NCBI RefSeq assembly: GCF_051020955.1
Contig: NW_027476099.1
Span: forward strand, 1,722,001 to 1,786,000
DNA from: Megalopta genalis
Taxonomy: Eukaryota > Arthropoda > Insecta > Hymenoptera > Halictidae
Direction of reading: 5' to 3'
DNA length: 64,000 nucleotides
The notes under the pieces were generated by a model. That model did not search any database. It had not been told where the DNA came from and saw nothing but the letters and a program-made list of their open reading frames with translations. The position numbers and the translations under genes were made by a program. This document shows positions 1-11,972 of this stretch, one piece after another; the first letter of the stretch is position 1, and each line of letters opens with the position of its first letter.

Positions 1-680
1 CATTTGTTCATTTGTTCATTTGTTCATTTGTTCATTCGTTCATTTGTTCATTTGTATATTTGTTCATTTGTGCGATTGTCTATTCGCTCATTTGTTCATT
101 TGTTCATTTGTTCATTCGTTCATTTGTTCATTTGTTCATTTGTTCATTTGTTCTTTTCTTCATTTGTTCATTTGTTCATTTGTTCATTTGTGTTCATTTG
201 TTCATTTGTACAATTGTTCATTCGTTCATTTGTTCATTTGTTCATTCGTTCATTTGTCTATTCGCTCATTTGTTCATTTTTTCATTTGTTCATTTGTTCA
301 TTTGTTCATTTGTTCATTTGTTCATTTGTTCATTTGTTCCTTTGTTCATTTGTTCATTTGTTCATTTGTTCATTTGTTCACTTGTTCATTTGTTCACTTG
401 TTCATTTGGTCATTTGTTCATTTGTTCATTTGTTCATTTGTACATTTGTTCATTTGTTCTTTTGTTCATTTCTTCAATTCTTCATTCGTTCCATTGTCTA
501 TTCGCTCATTTGTTCATTTGGTCATTTGTTCATTCGTTCATTTTTTCATTTGTTCATTTGTTCATTTGTTCATTTGTTCATTTGTTCATTTGCTCATTTG
601 TTCATTTGTTCATTTGTTCATTTGTTCACTTGTCCATTTGTTCGTTTGTTCACTTGTTCATTTGTTCGTTTGTTCAATCG

Positions 681-704
681 TTCAAATGATTATTCGACCA
701 TTTG
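681..704. repeat. Marker B, TTCAAATG-ATTATTCG (17-site family)
   Basis: CAAATG is followed ten bases later by CATTTG, a spaced inverted repeat in an otherwise direct-repeat array. AAATG starts at 684, 2,140, 6,053, 7,501, 12,166, 15,583, 17,607, 24,057, 24,537, 32,995, 43,791, 45,128, 53,603, 54,524, 58,230, 61,831 and 62,799. It is usually preceded by TTCGTTTG and TTCAATCG units. It is the best single landmark for tracing block duplications. Confidence 0.88.
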
Positions 705-1450
705 TTCATTTGTTCATTTGTTCATTTGTTCATTTGCTCATCTGTCCATTTGTTCATTTGTTCATTTGTTTATTTGTTCATTTGTTCATTTGTTCATTTG
801 TTCATTTGTTCATTTGTTCATTTGTTCATTTGTTCATTTGTTCAATTGTTCATTTGTTCATTTGTTCATTTGTCTATTCGCTCATTTGTTTATTTGTTCA
901 TTCGTTCATTTCTCTATTCGCTCATTTGTTCATTTGTTCGTTTGCTGATTTGTTCATTTGTTCATTTGTTCATTTATCCATTTGTTCATTCGTTCATTTG
1001 TTCATTTGTCCATTTGTTCATTTGTTCATTTGTTCATTTGTTCATTTCTTCAATTGTTCATTTGTTCATTTGTACATTTGTTCATTTGTTCATTTGTTCA
1101 TTTGTTCATTTGTTCATTTGTTCATTTGTTCATTTGTTCATTTGTTCATTTGTTTATTTGTTCATTTGTTCATTTGTTCATTTGTTCATTTGTTCATTTG
1201 TTCATTTGTTCATTCGTTCATTCGTTCATTTGTTCATTTGTTCATTTGTTCATTTGTTCATTTGTTCATTTGTTCATTTGTTCATTTGTTCATTTGTTCA
1301 TTTGTTCATTTGTTCATTTGTTCATTTGTTCATTTGTTCATTTGTTCATTTGTTCATTTGTTCATTTGTTCTTTCGTTCATTTGCCTATTCGCTCATTTC
1401 TTCATTTGTTCGTTTGCTCATTTGTTCATTTGTTCATTTGTTCATTTTTT

Positions 1451-1464
1451 CAAATGATCATTTG
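1451..1464. repeat. Palindrome C, CAAATGATCATTTG (15-site family)
   Basis: This is a perfect 14-bp palindrome, a rare place where CAAATG appears on the plus strand. Identical 14-bp sites lie at 6,796, 11,653, 43,332, 54,050, 57,284, 58,669 and 62,310. The C' form keeps the inner 12 bp (AAATGATCATTT) because the preceding unit is TTAAAATG; these sites start at 34,323, 36,003, 40,116, 46,488, 47,568, 49,193 and 50,257. TAAATTTG follows both forms. Whether any protein binds here is unknown. Confidence 0.9.
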
Positions 1465-1780
1465 TAAATTTGTTGATTTGTCCATTTGTTCATTTGTTCA
1501 TTTGTCCATTTGTTCATTTGTTCATTTCTTTATTTATTCATTTGTTCATTTCTTTTTTTGTTCATATGTTCCTTAGTTCATTTGTTCATTTGTTCATTTG
1601 TTCATTTGTTCATTCGTTCATTCGTTCATTTGTTCATTTGTTCATTTGTTCATTTGTTCATTTGTTCATTTGTTCATTTGTTCATTTGTTCACTTGCTCA
1701 TTTGTTCATTTGTTCATTTGTTCATTTGTTCATTTGTTCATTTGTTCATTTGTTCATTTGTTCATTTGTTAATTTGTTCA

Positions 1781-3110
1781 TTTGTTCGTTTGTTCGTTTG
1801 TTCATTTGTTCATTTGTTCATTTGTTCATTTGTTCATTCGTTCATTTGTTCGTTTGTTCGTTTGTTCATTTGTTCATTTGTTCATTTGTTCATTTGTACA
1901 TTTGTTCATTTGTTCTTTTGTTCATTTCTTCAATTCTTCATTCGTTCCATTGTCTATTCGCTCATTTGTTCATTTGGTCATTTGTTCATTCGTTCATTTT
2001 TTCATTTGTTCATTTGTTCATTTGTTCATTTGTTCATTTGTTCATTTGCTCATTTGTTCATTTGTTCATTTGTTCATTTGTTCACTTGTCCATTTGTTCG
2101 TTTGTTCACTTGTTCATTTGTTCGTTTGTTCAATCGTTCAAATGATTATTCGACCATTTGTTCATTTGTTCATTTGTTCATTTGCTCATCTGTCCATTTG
2201 TTCATTTGTTCATTTGTTTATTTGTTCATTTGTTCATTTGTTCATTTGTTCATTTGTTCATTTGTTCATTTGTTCAATGGTTCATTTGTTCATTTGTTCA
2301 TTTGTCTATTCGCTCATTTGTTTATTTGTTCATTCTTTCATTTCTCTATTCGCTCATTTGTTCATTTGTTCGTTTGCTCATTTGTTCATTTGTTCATTTG
2401 TTCATTTATCCATTTGTTCATTCGTTCATTTGTTCATTTGTCCATTTGTTCATTTGTTCATTTGTTCATTTGTTCATTTTTTCATTTCTTCAATTGTTCA
2501 TTTGTTCATTTGTACATTTGTTCATTTGTTCATTTGTTCATTTGTTCATTTGTTCATTTGTTCATTTGTTCATTTGTTCATTTGTTCATTTGTTCATTTG
2601 TTCATTTGTTCATTTGTTCATTTGTTCACTTGTTCATTTGTTCATTTGTTCATTTGATCATTTGTTCATTTGTTTATTTGTCCATTCGTTCATTTGTTCA
2701 TTTGTTCATTTTTTCATTTTTTCATTTGTTCATTTGTTCATTTGTTCATTTGTTCATTTGTTCTTTCGTTCATTTGTCTATTCGCTCATTTCTTCATTTG
2801 TTCATTTGTTCATTCGTTCATTCGTTCATTTGTTCATTTGTTCATTTGTTCATTTGTTCATTTGTTCATTCGTTCATTTTTCTATTCGCTCATTTTTTCA
2901 TTTGTTCGTTTGCTCATGTGTTCATTTGTTCATTTGTTCATTTGTTCATTTGTTCACTTTGTTCATTTGTTCATTTGTACATTTGTTCATTTGTTCATTT
3001 GTTCATTTGTTCATTTGTTCATTTGTTCATTTGACCATTTGTTCATTTGTTCTTTTGTTCATTCGTTCATTCGTTCATTTGTTAATTTGTTAATTTGTTA
3101 ATTTGTTCAT
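1781..3110. repeat. Higher-order block beta, copy 1
   Basis: Markers are P at 1,921, B at 2,140, an ATGG variant (TTCAATGG) near 2,273, a TTTTT-containing TTCAATTG site near 2,475, the TTCATTTT-TCTATTCG site near 2,872, the 9-base unit G at 2,953 and a run of three TTAATTTG units (H) from 3,082. From about 2,090 onward it matches 17,555-18,565 at an offset near 15,460, and the part after B matches 24,537-25,485. Shortened versions missing about 0.7 kb between B and G lie at 7,141-7,755 and 11,973-12,420. Confidence 0.88.
2953..2961. repeat. Nine-base unit G, TTCACTTTG (11 copies)
   Basis: One extra T makes a 9-base unit and moves the register by +1. Copies start at 2,953, 7,602, 12,267, 18,412, 25,326, 29,127, 44,076, 47,877, 50,566, 54,841 and 63,116, always followed by two plain units and TACATTTG. 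The shared context shows one ancestral insertion spread by block duplication. Confidence 0.92.
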
Positions 3111-5380
3111 TTGTTCATTTGTTCATTTGTTCATTTGTTAATTTGTTCATTTGTTAATGTGTTCATTTGTTCATTTGTTCATTTGTTCATTTGTCCATTT
3201 GTTCGTTTGTTCGTTTGTTCGTTTGTTCATTTGTTCGTTTGTTCGTTTTTTCATTTGTTCGTTTGTTCGTTTGTTCATTTGTTCATTTGTTCATTTGTTC
3301 ATTTGTTCATGTTTTCATTTGTTCATTTGTAAATTTGTTCATTTGTTCATTTGTTCATTTGTTCATTTGTTCATTTGTCCATTTGTTTATTTGTTCATTT
3401 GTTCATTTGGTCATTTGTTTATTTGTTCATTTGTTCATTTGTTCATTTGTTCATTTGTTCATTTGTTCATTTGTTCATTTGTTCATTTGTTCATTTCTTC
3501 ATTTGTTCATTTGTTCTTTTGTTCATTTGTTCATTTGTTCATTTGTTCATTTGTTCATTTGTTCATTTGTTCATTTGTTCATTTGTTCATTTGTTCATTT
3601 GTTCATTTGTTCATTTGTTCATTTGTTCATTTGTTCATTTGTTCATTTGTTCATTTGTTCATTTGTTCATTTGTTCATTTGTTCATTTGTTCATTTGTTC
3701 ATTCGTTCATTTGTCTATGCGCTCATTTGTTTATTTGTTCTTTCGTTCATTTGTCTATTCGCTCATTTGTTCATTTGTTCGTTTGCTCATTTGTTCATTT
3801 GTTCATTTGTTCATTTGTTCATTTGTTCATTTGTTCATTCGTTCATTTCTCCAATTCCTCATTCGTTCCATTGTCTATTCGCTCATTTGTTCATTTGTTC
3901 ATTTGTTCATTTGTTCATTAGTTCATTTGTTCATTCGTTCATTCGTTCATTTGTTCATTTGTTCATTTGTTCATTCGTTCATTTGTTCATTCGTTCATTT
4001 GTCTATTCGCTCATTTGTTCATTTGTTCATTTGTTCATTTGTTCATTTGTTCATTTGTTCATTCGTTCATTTGTTCATTTGTTCATTTGTTTATTTGTTC
4101 ATTTGTTCATTTGTCCATTTGTTCATTTGTTCATTTCTTTATTTGTTCATTTGTTCATTTCTTTACTTGTTCATCTGTTCATTTGTTCATTTGTTCATTT
4201 GTTCATTTGTTCATTTGTTCATTTGTTCATTCGTTCATTCGTTCATTTGTTCATTTGTTCATTTGTTCATTTGTTCATTTGTTCATTTGTTCATTTGTTC
4301 ATTTGTTCATTTGTTCATTTGTTCACTTGTTCATTTGTTCACTTGTTCATTTGGTCATTTGGTCATTTGTTCATTTGTTCATTTGTTCATTTGTCCATTT
4401 GTTCATTTGTTCATTCGTTCATTTGTTCATTTGTTCATTTCTTTACTTGTTCATCTGTTCATTTGTTCATTTGCTCATTTGTTCATTTGTTCATTTGTTC
4501 ATTTGTTCTTTTGTTCATTTGTTCATTTGTTCATTAGTTAATTTGTTCATTTGTTCATTTCTTCATTTGTTCTTTTGTTCATTTGTTCATTTGTTCATTT
4601 GTTCATTTGTTCATTTGTTCATTTGTTCATTTGTTCATTTGTTCATTTGTTCATTTGTTCATTTGTTCATTTGTTCATTTGTTCATTTGTTCATTTGTTC
4701 ATTTGTTCATTTGTTCATTTGTTCATTTGTTCATTTGTTCATTTGTTCATTTGTTCATTTGTTCATTTGTTCATTTGTTCATTTGTTCATTTGTTCATTT
4801 GTTCATTTGTTCATTTGTTCATTTGTTCATTTGTTCATTTGTTCATTTGTTCATTTGTTCATTTGTCTATTCGCTCATTTGTTCATTCGTTCATTTGTTC
4901 ATTTGTTCATTTGTTCACTTGCTCATTTGTTCATTTGTTCATTTGTTCATTTGTTCATTTGTTCATTTGTTCATTTGTTCATTTGTTAATTTGTTCATTT
5001 GTTCGTTTGTTCGTTTGTTCATTTGTTCATTTGTTCATTCGTTCATTTGTTCGTTTGTTCGTTTGTTCATTTGTTCATTTGTTCATTTGTTCATTTGTTC
5101 ATTCGTTCATTTGTTCATTTGTTCATTTGTTCATTTGTTCATTTGTTCAATTGTTCATTTGTTCATTTGTTCATTTGTCTATTCGCTCATTTGTTTATTT
5201 GTTCATTCGTTCATTTCTCTATTCGCTCATTTGTTCATTTGTTCGTTTGCTCATTTGTTCATTTGTTCATTTGTTTATTTGTTCATTTGTTCATTTGTTC
5301 ATTTGTTCATATGTTCATTTGTTCATTTGTCCATTTGTTCATTTGTTCTTTTTTTCATTCGTTCATTTGTTCATTTGTTC
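3111..5380. repeat. Higher-order block gamma, copy 1
   Basis: Markers are clustered TTCGTTTG units at 3,200-3,280, TTCATGTT at about 3,306, TCCATTTG-TTTATTTG with GTCATTTG near 3,378-3,425, E at 3,713, P' at about 3,846, TTCTTTAC-type units (TTTCTTTACTTG) near 4,157, paired GTCATTTG units near 4,351, and X at 4,533. A pure run of 36 identical TTCATTTG units follows at 4,578-4,865, then TCTATTCG, CACTTGCTC and a TTAATTTG/TTCGTTTG cluster near 4,990. The block ends with a CATATG unit near 5,309 and a T7 run near 5,350. A nearly full-length copy lies at 18,565-20,820. Confidence 0.88.
4578..4865. repeat. Homogeneous (TTCATTTG)36 run
   Basis: Thirty-six perfect units lie between a TTCTTTTG unit and a TCTATTCG unit. 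The paralogous run at 19,957-20,244 also has exactly 36 units between the same borders. This fits a recent block duplication rather than independent expansion. Confidence 0.85.
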
Positions 5381-7141
5381 ATTTGTTCATTTGTTCATTT
5401 GTTCATTTGTTCATTCGTTCATTTGTTCATTTGTATATTTGTTCATTTGTGCGATTGTCTATTCGCTCATTTGTTCATTTGTTCATTTGTTCATTCGTTC
5501 ATTTGTTCATTTGTTCATTTGTTCATTTGTTCTTTTCTTCATTTGTTCATTTGTTCATTTGTTCATTTGTTCATTTGTACAATTGTTCATTCGTTCATTT
5601 GTTCATTTGTTCATTCGTTCATTTGTCTATTCGCTCATTTGTTCATTTTTTCATTTGTTCATTTGTTCATTTGTTCATTTGTTCATTTGTTCATTTGTTC
5701 ATTTGTTCCTTTGTTCATTTGTTCATTTGTTCATTTGTGCATTTGTTCACTTGTTCATTTGTTCACTTGTTCATTTGGTCATTTGTTCATTTGTTCATTT
5801 GTTCATTTGTACATTTGTTCATTTGTTCTTTTGTTCATTTCTTCAATTCTTCATTCGTTCCATTGTCTATTCGCTCATTTGTTCATTTGGTCATTTGTTC
5901 ATTCGTTCATTTTTTCATTTGTTCATTTGTTCATTTGTTCATTTGTTCATTTGTTCATTTGCTCATTTGTTCATTTGTTCATTTGTTCATTTGTTCACTT
6001 GTCCATTTGTTCGTTTGTTCACTTGTTCATTTGTTCGTTTGTTCAATCGTTCAAATGATTATTCGACCATTTGTTCATTTGTTCATTTGTTCATTTGTTC
6101 ATTTGCTCATCTGTCCATTTGTTCATTTGTTCATTTGTTTATTTGTTCATTTGTTCATTTGTTCATTTGTTCATTTGTTCATTTGTTCATTTGTTCATTT
6201 GTTCATTTGTTCAATTGTTCATTTGTTCATTTGTTCATTTGTCTATTCGCTCATTTGTTTATTTGTTCATTCGTTCATTTCTCTATTCGCTCATTTGTTC
6301 ATTTGTTCGTTTGCTGATTTGTTCATTTGTTCATTTGTTCATTTATCCATTTGTTCATTCGTTCATTTGTTCATTTGTCCATTTGTTCATTTGTTCATTT
6401 GTTCATTTGTTCATTTCTTCAATTGTTCATTTGTTCATTTGTACATTTGTTCATTTGTTCATTTGTTCATTTGTTCATTTGTTCATTTGTTCATTTGTTC
6501 ATTTGTTCATTTGTTCATTTGTTTATTTGTTCATTTGTTCATTTGTTCATTTGTTCATTTGTTCATTTGTTCATTTGTTCATTCGTTCATTTGTTCATTT
6601 GTTCATTTGTTCATTTGTTCATTTGTTCATTTGTTCATTTGTTCATTTGTTCATTTGTTCATTTGTTCATTTGTTCATTTGTTCATTTGTTCATTTGTTC
6701 ATTTGTTCATTTGTTCTTTCGTTCATTTGCCTATTCGCTCATTTCTTCATTTGTTCGTTTGCTCATTTGTTCATTTGTTCATTTGTTCATTTTTTCAAAT
6801 GATCATTTGTAAATTTGTTGATTTGTCCATTTGTTCATTTGTTCATTTGTCCATTTGTTCATTTGTTCATTTCTTTATTTATTCATTTGTTCATTTCTTT
6901 TTTTGTTCATATGTTCCTTAGTTCATTTGTTCATTTGTTCATTTGTTCATTTGTTCATTCGTTCATTCGTTCATTTGTTCATTTGTTCATTTGTTCATTT
7001 GTTCATTTGTTCATTTGTTCATTTGTTCATTTGTTCACTTGCTCATTTGTTCATTTGTTCATTTGTTCATTTGTTCATTTGTTCATTTGTTCATTTGTTC
7101 ATTTGTTCATTTGTTCATTTGTTCATTTGTTAATTTGTTCA
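5381..7141. repeat. Higher-order block alpha, copy 2
   Basis: This repeats the barcode of 1-1,780: A at 5,450, P near 5,843, B at 6,053, palindrome C at 6,796-6,809, the T7/TTCCTTAG site near 6,896-6,920 and a TTAATTTG at about 7,130. It lacks the 2-base register shift seen near 191 and has a few fewer plain units. A single TGCATTTG near 5,738 distinguishes it from copy 1. Confidence 0.9.
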
Positions 7142-8926
7142 TTTGTTCGTTTGTTCGTTTGTTCATTTGTTCATTTGTTCATTTGTTCATTTGTTCATTC
7201 GTTCATTTGTTCGTTTGTTCGTTTGTTCATTTGTTCATTTGTTCATTTGTTCATTTGTACATTTGTTCATTTGTTCTTTTGTTCATTTCTTCAATTCTTC
7301 ATTCGTTCCATTGTCTATTCGCTCATTTGTTCATTTGGTCATTTGTTCATTCGTTCATTTTTTCATTTGTTCATTTGTTCATTTGTTCATTTGTTCATTT
7401 GTTCATTTGCTCATTTGTTCATTTGTTCATTTGTTCATTTGTTCACTTGTCCATTTGTTCGTTTGTTCACTTGTTCATTTGTTCGTTTGTTCAATCGTTC
7501 AAATGATTATTCGACCATTTGTTCATTTGTTCATTTGTTCATTTGCTCATCTGTCCATTTGTTCATTTGTTCATTTGTTTATTTGTTCATTTGTTCATTT
7601 GTTCACTTTGTTCATTTGTTCATTTGTACATTTGTTCATTTGTTCATTTGTTCATTTGTTCATTTGTTCATTTGTTCATTTGACCATTTGTTCATTTGTT
7701 CATTTGTTCATTCGTTCATTCGTTCATTTGTTAATTTGTTAATTTGTTAATTTGTTCATTTGTTCACTTGTTCATTTGTTCATTTGTTAATTTGTTCATT
7801 TGTTAATTTGTTCATTTGTTCATTTGTTCATTTGTTCATTTGTCCATTTGTTCGTTTGTTCGTTTGTTCGTTTGTTCATTTGTTCGTTTGTTCGTTTGTT
7901 CATTTGTTCATTTGTTCATTTGTTCATTTGTTCATGTTTTCATTTGTTCATTTGTAAATTTGTTCATTTGTTCATTTGTTCATTTGTTCATTTGTTCATT
8001 TGTCCATTTGTTTATTTGTTCATTTGTTCATTTGGTCATTTGTTTATTTGTTCATTTGTTCATTTGTTCATTTGTTCATTTGTTCATTTGTTCATTTGTT
8101 CATTTGTTCATTCGTTCATTTGTCTATGCGCTCATTTGTTTATTTGTTCTTTCGTTCATTTGTCTATTCGCTCATTTGTTCATTTGTTCGTTTGCTCATT
8201 TGTTCATTTGTTCATTTGTTCATTTGTTCATTTGTTCATTTGTTCATTCGTTCATTTCTCCAATTCCTCATTCGTTCCATTGTCTATTCGCTCATTTGTT
8301 CATTTGTTCATTTGTTCATTTGTTCATTAGTTCATTTGTTCATTCGTTCATTCGTTCATTTGTTCATTTGTTCATTTGTTCATTCGTTCATTTGTTCATT
8401 CGTTCATTTGTCTATTCGCTCATTTGTTCATTTGTTCATTTGTTCATTTGTTCATTTATTCATTTGTTCATTCGTTCATTTGTTCATTTGTTCATTTGTT
8501 TATTTGTTCATTTGTTCATTTGTCCATTTGTTCATTTGTTCATTTCTTTATTTGTTCATTTGTTCATTTCTTTACTTGTTCATCTGTTCATTTGTTCATT
8601 TGTTCATTTGTTCATTTGTTCATTTGTTCATTTGTTCATTCGTTCATTCGTTCATTTGTTCATTTGTTCATTTGTTCATTTGTTCATTTGTTCATTTGTT
8701 CATTTGTTCACTTGTTCATTTGTTCACTTGTTCATTTGGTCATTTGGTCATTTGTTCATTTGTTCATTTGTTCATTTGTCCATTTGTTCATTTGTTCATT
8801 CGTTCATTTGTTCATTTGTTCATTTCTTTACTTGTTCATCTGTTCATTTGTTCATTTGCTCATTTGTTCATTTGTTCATTTGTTCATTTGTTCTTTTGTT
8901 CATTTGTTCATTTGTTCATTTGTTCA
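7142..8926. repeat. Shortened beta-gamma block, copy 2
   Basis: P at 7,282 and B at 7,501 are followed closely by G at 7,602. The interval between B and G is about 0.7 kb shorter than in copy 1 (2,140 to 2,953). H lies at 7,731, TTCATGTT near 7,931, E at 8,122, P' near 8,255 and X at 8,926. Against copy 1, 27 plain units (216 bases) are missing between the TTCATGTT site and E. From 7,501 to 7,940 it matches 12,166-12,605 at a constant offset of 4,665. Confidence 0.88.
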
Positions 8927-9990
8927 TTAGTTAATTTGTTCATTTGTTCATTTCTTCATTTGTTCATTTGTTCTTTTGTTCATTTGTTCATTTGTTCATT
9001 TGTTCATTTGTTCATTTGTTCATTTGTTCATTTGTTCATTTGTTCATTTGTTCATTTGTTCATTTGTTCATTTGTTCATTTGTTCATTTGTTCATTTGTT
9101 CATTTGTTCATTTGTTCATTTGTTCATTTGTTCATTTGTTCATTCGTTCATTTGTCTATGCGCTCATTTGTTTATTTGTTCTTTCGTTCATTTGTCTATT
9201 CGCTCATTTGTTCATTTGTTCGTTTGCTCATTTGTTCATTTGTTCATTTGTTCATTTGTTCATTTGTTCATTTGTTCATTCGTTCATTTCTCCAATTCCT
9301 CATTCGTTCCATTGTCTATTCGCTCATTTGTTCATTTGTTCATTTGTTCATTTGTTCATTAGTTCATTTGTTCATTCGTTCATTCGTTCATTTGTTCATT
9401 TGTTCATTTGTTCATTCGTTCATTTGTTCATTCGTTCATTTGTCTATTCGCTCATTTGTTCATTTGTTCATTTGTTCATTTGTTCATTTGTTCATTTGTT
9501 CATTTGTTCATTCGTTCATTTGTTCATTTGTTCATTTGTTTATTTGTTCATTTGTTCATTTGTCCATTTGTTCATTTGTTCATTTCTTTATTTGTTCATT
9601 TGTTCATTTCTTTACTTGTTCATCTGTTCATTTGTTCATTTGTTCATTTGTTCATTTGTTCATTTGTTCATTTGTTCATTTGTTCATTCGTTCATTCGTT
9701 CATTTGTTCATTTGTTCATTTGTTCATTTGTTCATTTGTTCATTTGTTCATTTGTTCATTTGTTCATTTGTTCATTTGTTCACTTGTTCATTTGTTCACT
9801 TGTTCATTTGGTCATTTGGTCATTTGTTCATTTGTTCATTTGTTCATTTGTCCATTTGTTCATTTGTTCATTCGTTCATTTGTTCATTTGTTCATTTCTT
9901 TACTTGTTCATCTGTTCATTTGTTCATTTGCTCATTTGTTCATTTGTTCATTTGTTCATTTGTTCTTTTGTTCATTTGTTCATTTGTTCA
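8927..9990. repeat. E-to-X module, 1,064 bp (133 units)
   Basis: This module runs from one X site to the next and holds E at 9,154, P', TTTCTTTACTTG sites, paired GTCATTTG units and X at 9,990. It is a tandem gain relative to block gamma copy 1. The module at 13,608-14,671 has exactly the same length, so the two were probably duplicated together with their flanks at an offset of 4,681. Confidence 0.85.
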
Positions 9991-11134
9991 TTAGTTAATT
10001 TGTTCATTTGTTCATTTCTTCATTTGTTCTTTTGTTCATTTGTTCATTTGTTCATTTGTTCATTTGTTCATTTGTTCATTTGTTCATTTGTTCATTTGTT
10101 CATTAGTTCATTTGTTCATTTGTTCATTTGTTCATTTGTTCATTTGTTCATTTGTTCATTTGTTCATTTGTTCATTTGTTCATTTGTTCATTTGTTCATT
10201 TGTTCATTTGTTCATTTGTTCATTTGTTCATTTGTTCATTTGTTCATTTGTTCATTTGTTCATTTGTTCATTTGTTCATTCGTTCATTTGTCTATGCGCT
10301 CATTTGTTTATTTGTTCTTTCGTTCATTTGTCTATTCGCTCATTTGTTCATTTGTTCGTTTGCTCATTTGTTCATTTGTTCATTTGTTCATTTGTTCATT
10401 TGTTCATTTGTTCATTCGTTCATTTCTCCAATTCCTCATTCGTTCCATTGTCTATTCGCTCATTTGTTCATTTGTTCATTTGTTCATTTGTTCATTAGTT
10501 CATTTGTTCATTCGTTCATTCGTTCATTTGTTCATTTGTTCATTTGTTCATTCGTTCATTTGTTCATTCGTTCATTTGTCTATTCGCTCATTTGTTCATT
10601 TGTTCATTTGTTCATTTGTTCATTTGTTCATTTGTTCATTTGTTCATTCGTTCATTTGTTCATTTGTTCATTTGTTTATTTGTTCATTTGTTCATTTGTC
10701 CATTTGTTCATTTGTTCATTTCTTTATTTGTTCATTTGTTCATTTCTTTACTTGTTCATCTGTTCATTTGTTCATTTGTTCATTTGTTCATTTGTTCATT
10801 TGTTCATTTGTTCATTTGTTCATTCGTTCATTCGTTCATTTGTTCATTTGTTCATTTGTTCATTTGTTCATTTGTTCATTTGTTCATTTGTTCATTTGTT
10901 CATTTGTTCATTTGTTCATTTGTTCACTTGTTCATTTGTTCACTTGTTCATTTGGTCATTTGGTCATTTGTTCATTTGTTCATTTGTTCATTTGTCCATT
11001 TGTTCATTTGTTCATTCGTTCATTTGTTCATTTGTTCATTTCTTTACTTGTTCATCTGTTCATTTGTTCATTTGCTCATTTGTTCATTTGTTCATTTGTT
11101 CATTTGTTCTTTTGTTCATTTGTTCATTTGTTCA
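9991..11134. repeat. E-to-X module, 1,144 bp (143 units)
   Basis: This is a third tandem copy of the E-to-X module, with E at 10,290 and X at 11,134. It is ten units longer than the previous copy. A TTCATTAG unit at about 10,099-10,106, followed by a plain unit and not TTAATTTG, recurs at about 11,246 and 14,783 but is absent after X at 8,926. Confidence 0.85.
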
Positions 11135-11972
11135 TTAGTTAATTTGTTCATTTGTTCATTTCTTCATTTGTTCTTTTGTTCATTTGTTCATTTGTTCATT
11201 TGTTCATTTGTTCATTTGTTCATTTGTTCATTTGTTCATTTGTTCATTAGTTCATTTGTTCATTTGTTCATTTGTTCATTTGTTCATTTGTTCATTTGTT
11301 CATTTGTTCATTTGTTCATTTGTTCATTTGTTCATTTGTTCATTTGTTCATTTGTTCATTTGTTCATTTGTTCATTTGTTCATTTGTTCATTTGTTCATT
11401 TGTTCATTTGTTCATTTGTTCATTCGTTCATTTGTTCATTCGTTCATTTGTTCATTTGTTCATTTGTTCATTTGTTCATTTGTTCATTTGTTCATTTGTT
11501 CATTTGTTCATTTGTTCATTTGTTCATTTGTTCATTTGTTCATTTGTTCATTTGTTCATTTGTTCATTTGTTCTTTCGTTCATTTGCCTATTCGCTCATT
11601 TCTTCATTTGTTCGTTTGCTCATTTGTTCATTTGTTCATTTGTTCATTTTTTCAAATGATCATTTGTAAATTTGTTGATTTGTCCATTTGTTCATTTGTT
11701 CATTTGTCCATTTGTTCATTTGTTCATTTCTTTATTTATTCATTTGTTCATTTCTTTTTTTGTTCATATGTTCCTTAGTTCATTTGTTCATTTGTTCATT
11801 TGTTCATTTGTTCATTCGTTCATTCGTTCATTTGTTCATTTGTTCGTTTGTTCATTTGTTCATTTGTTCATTTGTTCATTTGTTCATTTGTTCACTTGCT
11901 CATTTGTTCATTTGTTCATTTGTTCATTTGTTCATTTGTTCATTTGTTCATTTGTTCATTTGTTCATTTGTT
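11135..11972. repeat. Module-to-alpha junction
   Basis: A partial E-to-X module with TTCATTAG near 11,246 runs into plain units. Near 11,420-11,440 it joins the right half of block alpha: CCTATTCG near 11,587, palindrome C at 11,653-11,666, the T7/TTCCTTAG site near 11,752-11,778 and TTAATTTG at 11,971. The rest of block alpha (A, P, B) is missing, so a junction between two register-matched copies is likely at about 11.4 kb. Confidence 0.8.

Larger units (their letters stand above)
1..1780. repeat. Higher-order block alpha, copy 1
   Basis: Barcode order: marker A at 71, a 2-base register shift near 191, marker P at about 465-512, marker B at 684, a CTGATTTG unit near 940, TTCAATTG near 1,048, a long nearly pure stretch, a CCTATTCG variant near 1,385, palindrome C at 1,451-1,464, a T7 run with TTCCTTAG at about 1,552-1,576, then a TTAATTTG followed by TTCGTTTG units from 1,771. 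The same series recurs at 5,380-7,141. The offset drifts from 5,379 to 5,361 only through whole-unit gains and losses and the 2-base shift. No gene is present. Confidence 0.9.

Noticed and set aside
1451..1464. Palindrome C as a replication origin, terminator or transposon inverted repeat
   Set aside because: It has no T-tract or hairpin loop context, no paired distant inverted copy and no target duplication. It is simply a recurrent variant of the satellite.
3082..3104. TTAATTTG clusters as AT-rich promoter elements
   Set aside because: They are single-base variants of the octamer repeated with their block, with no adjacent gene.
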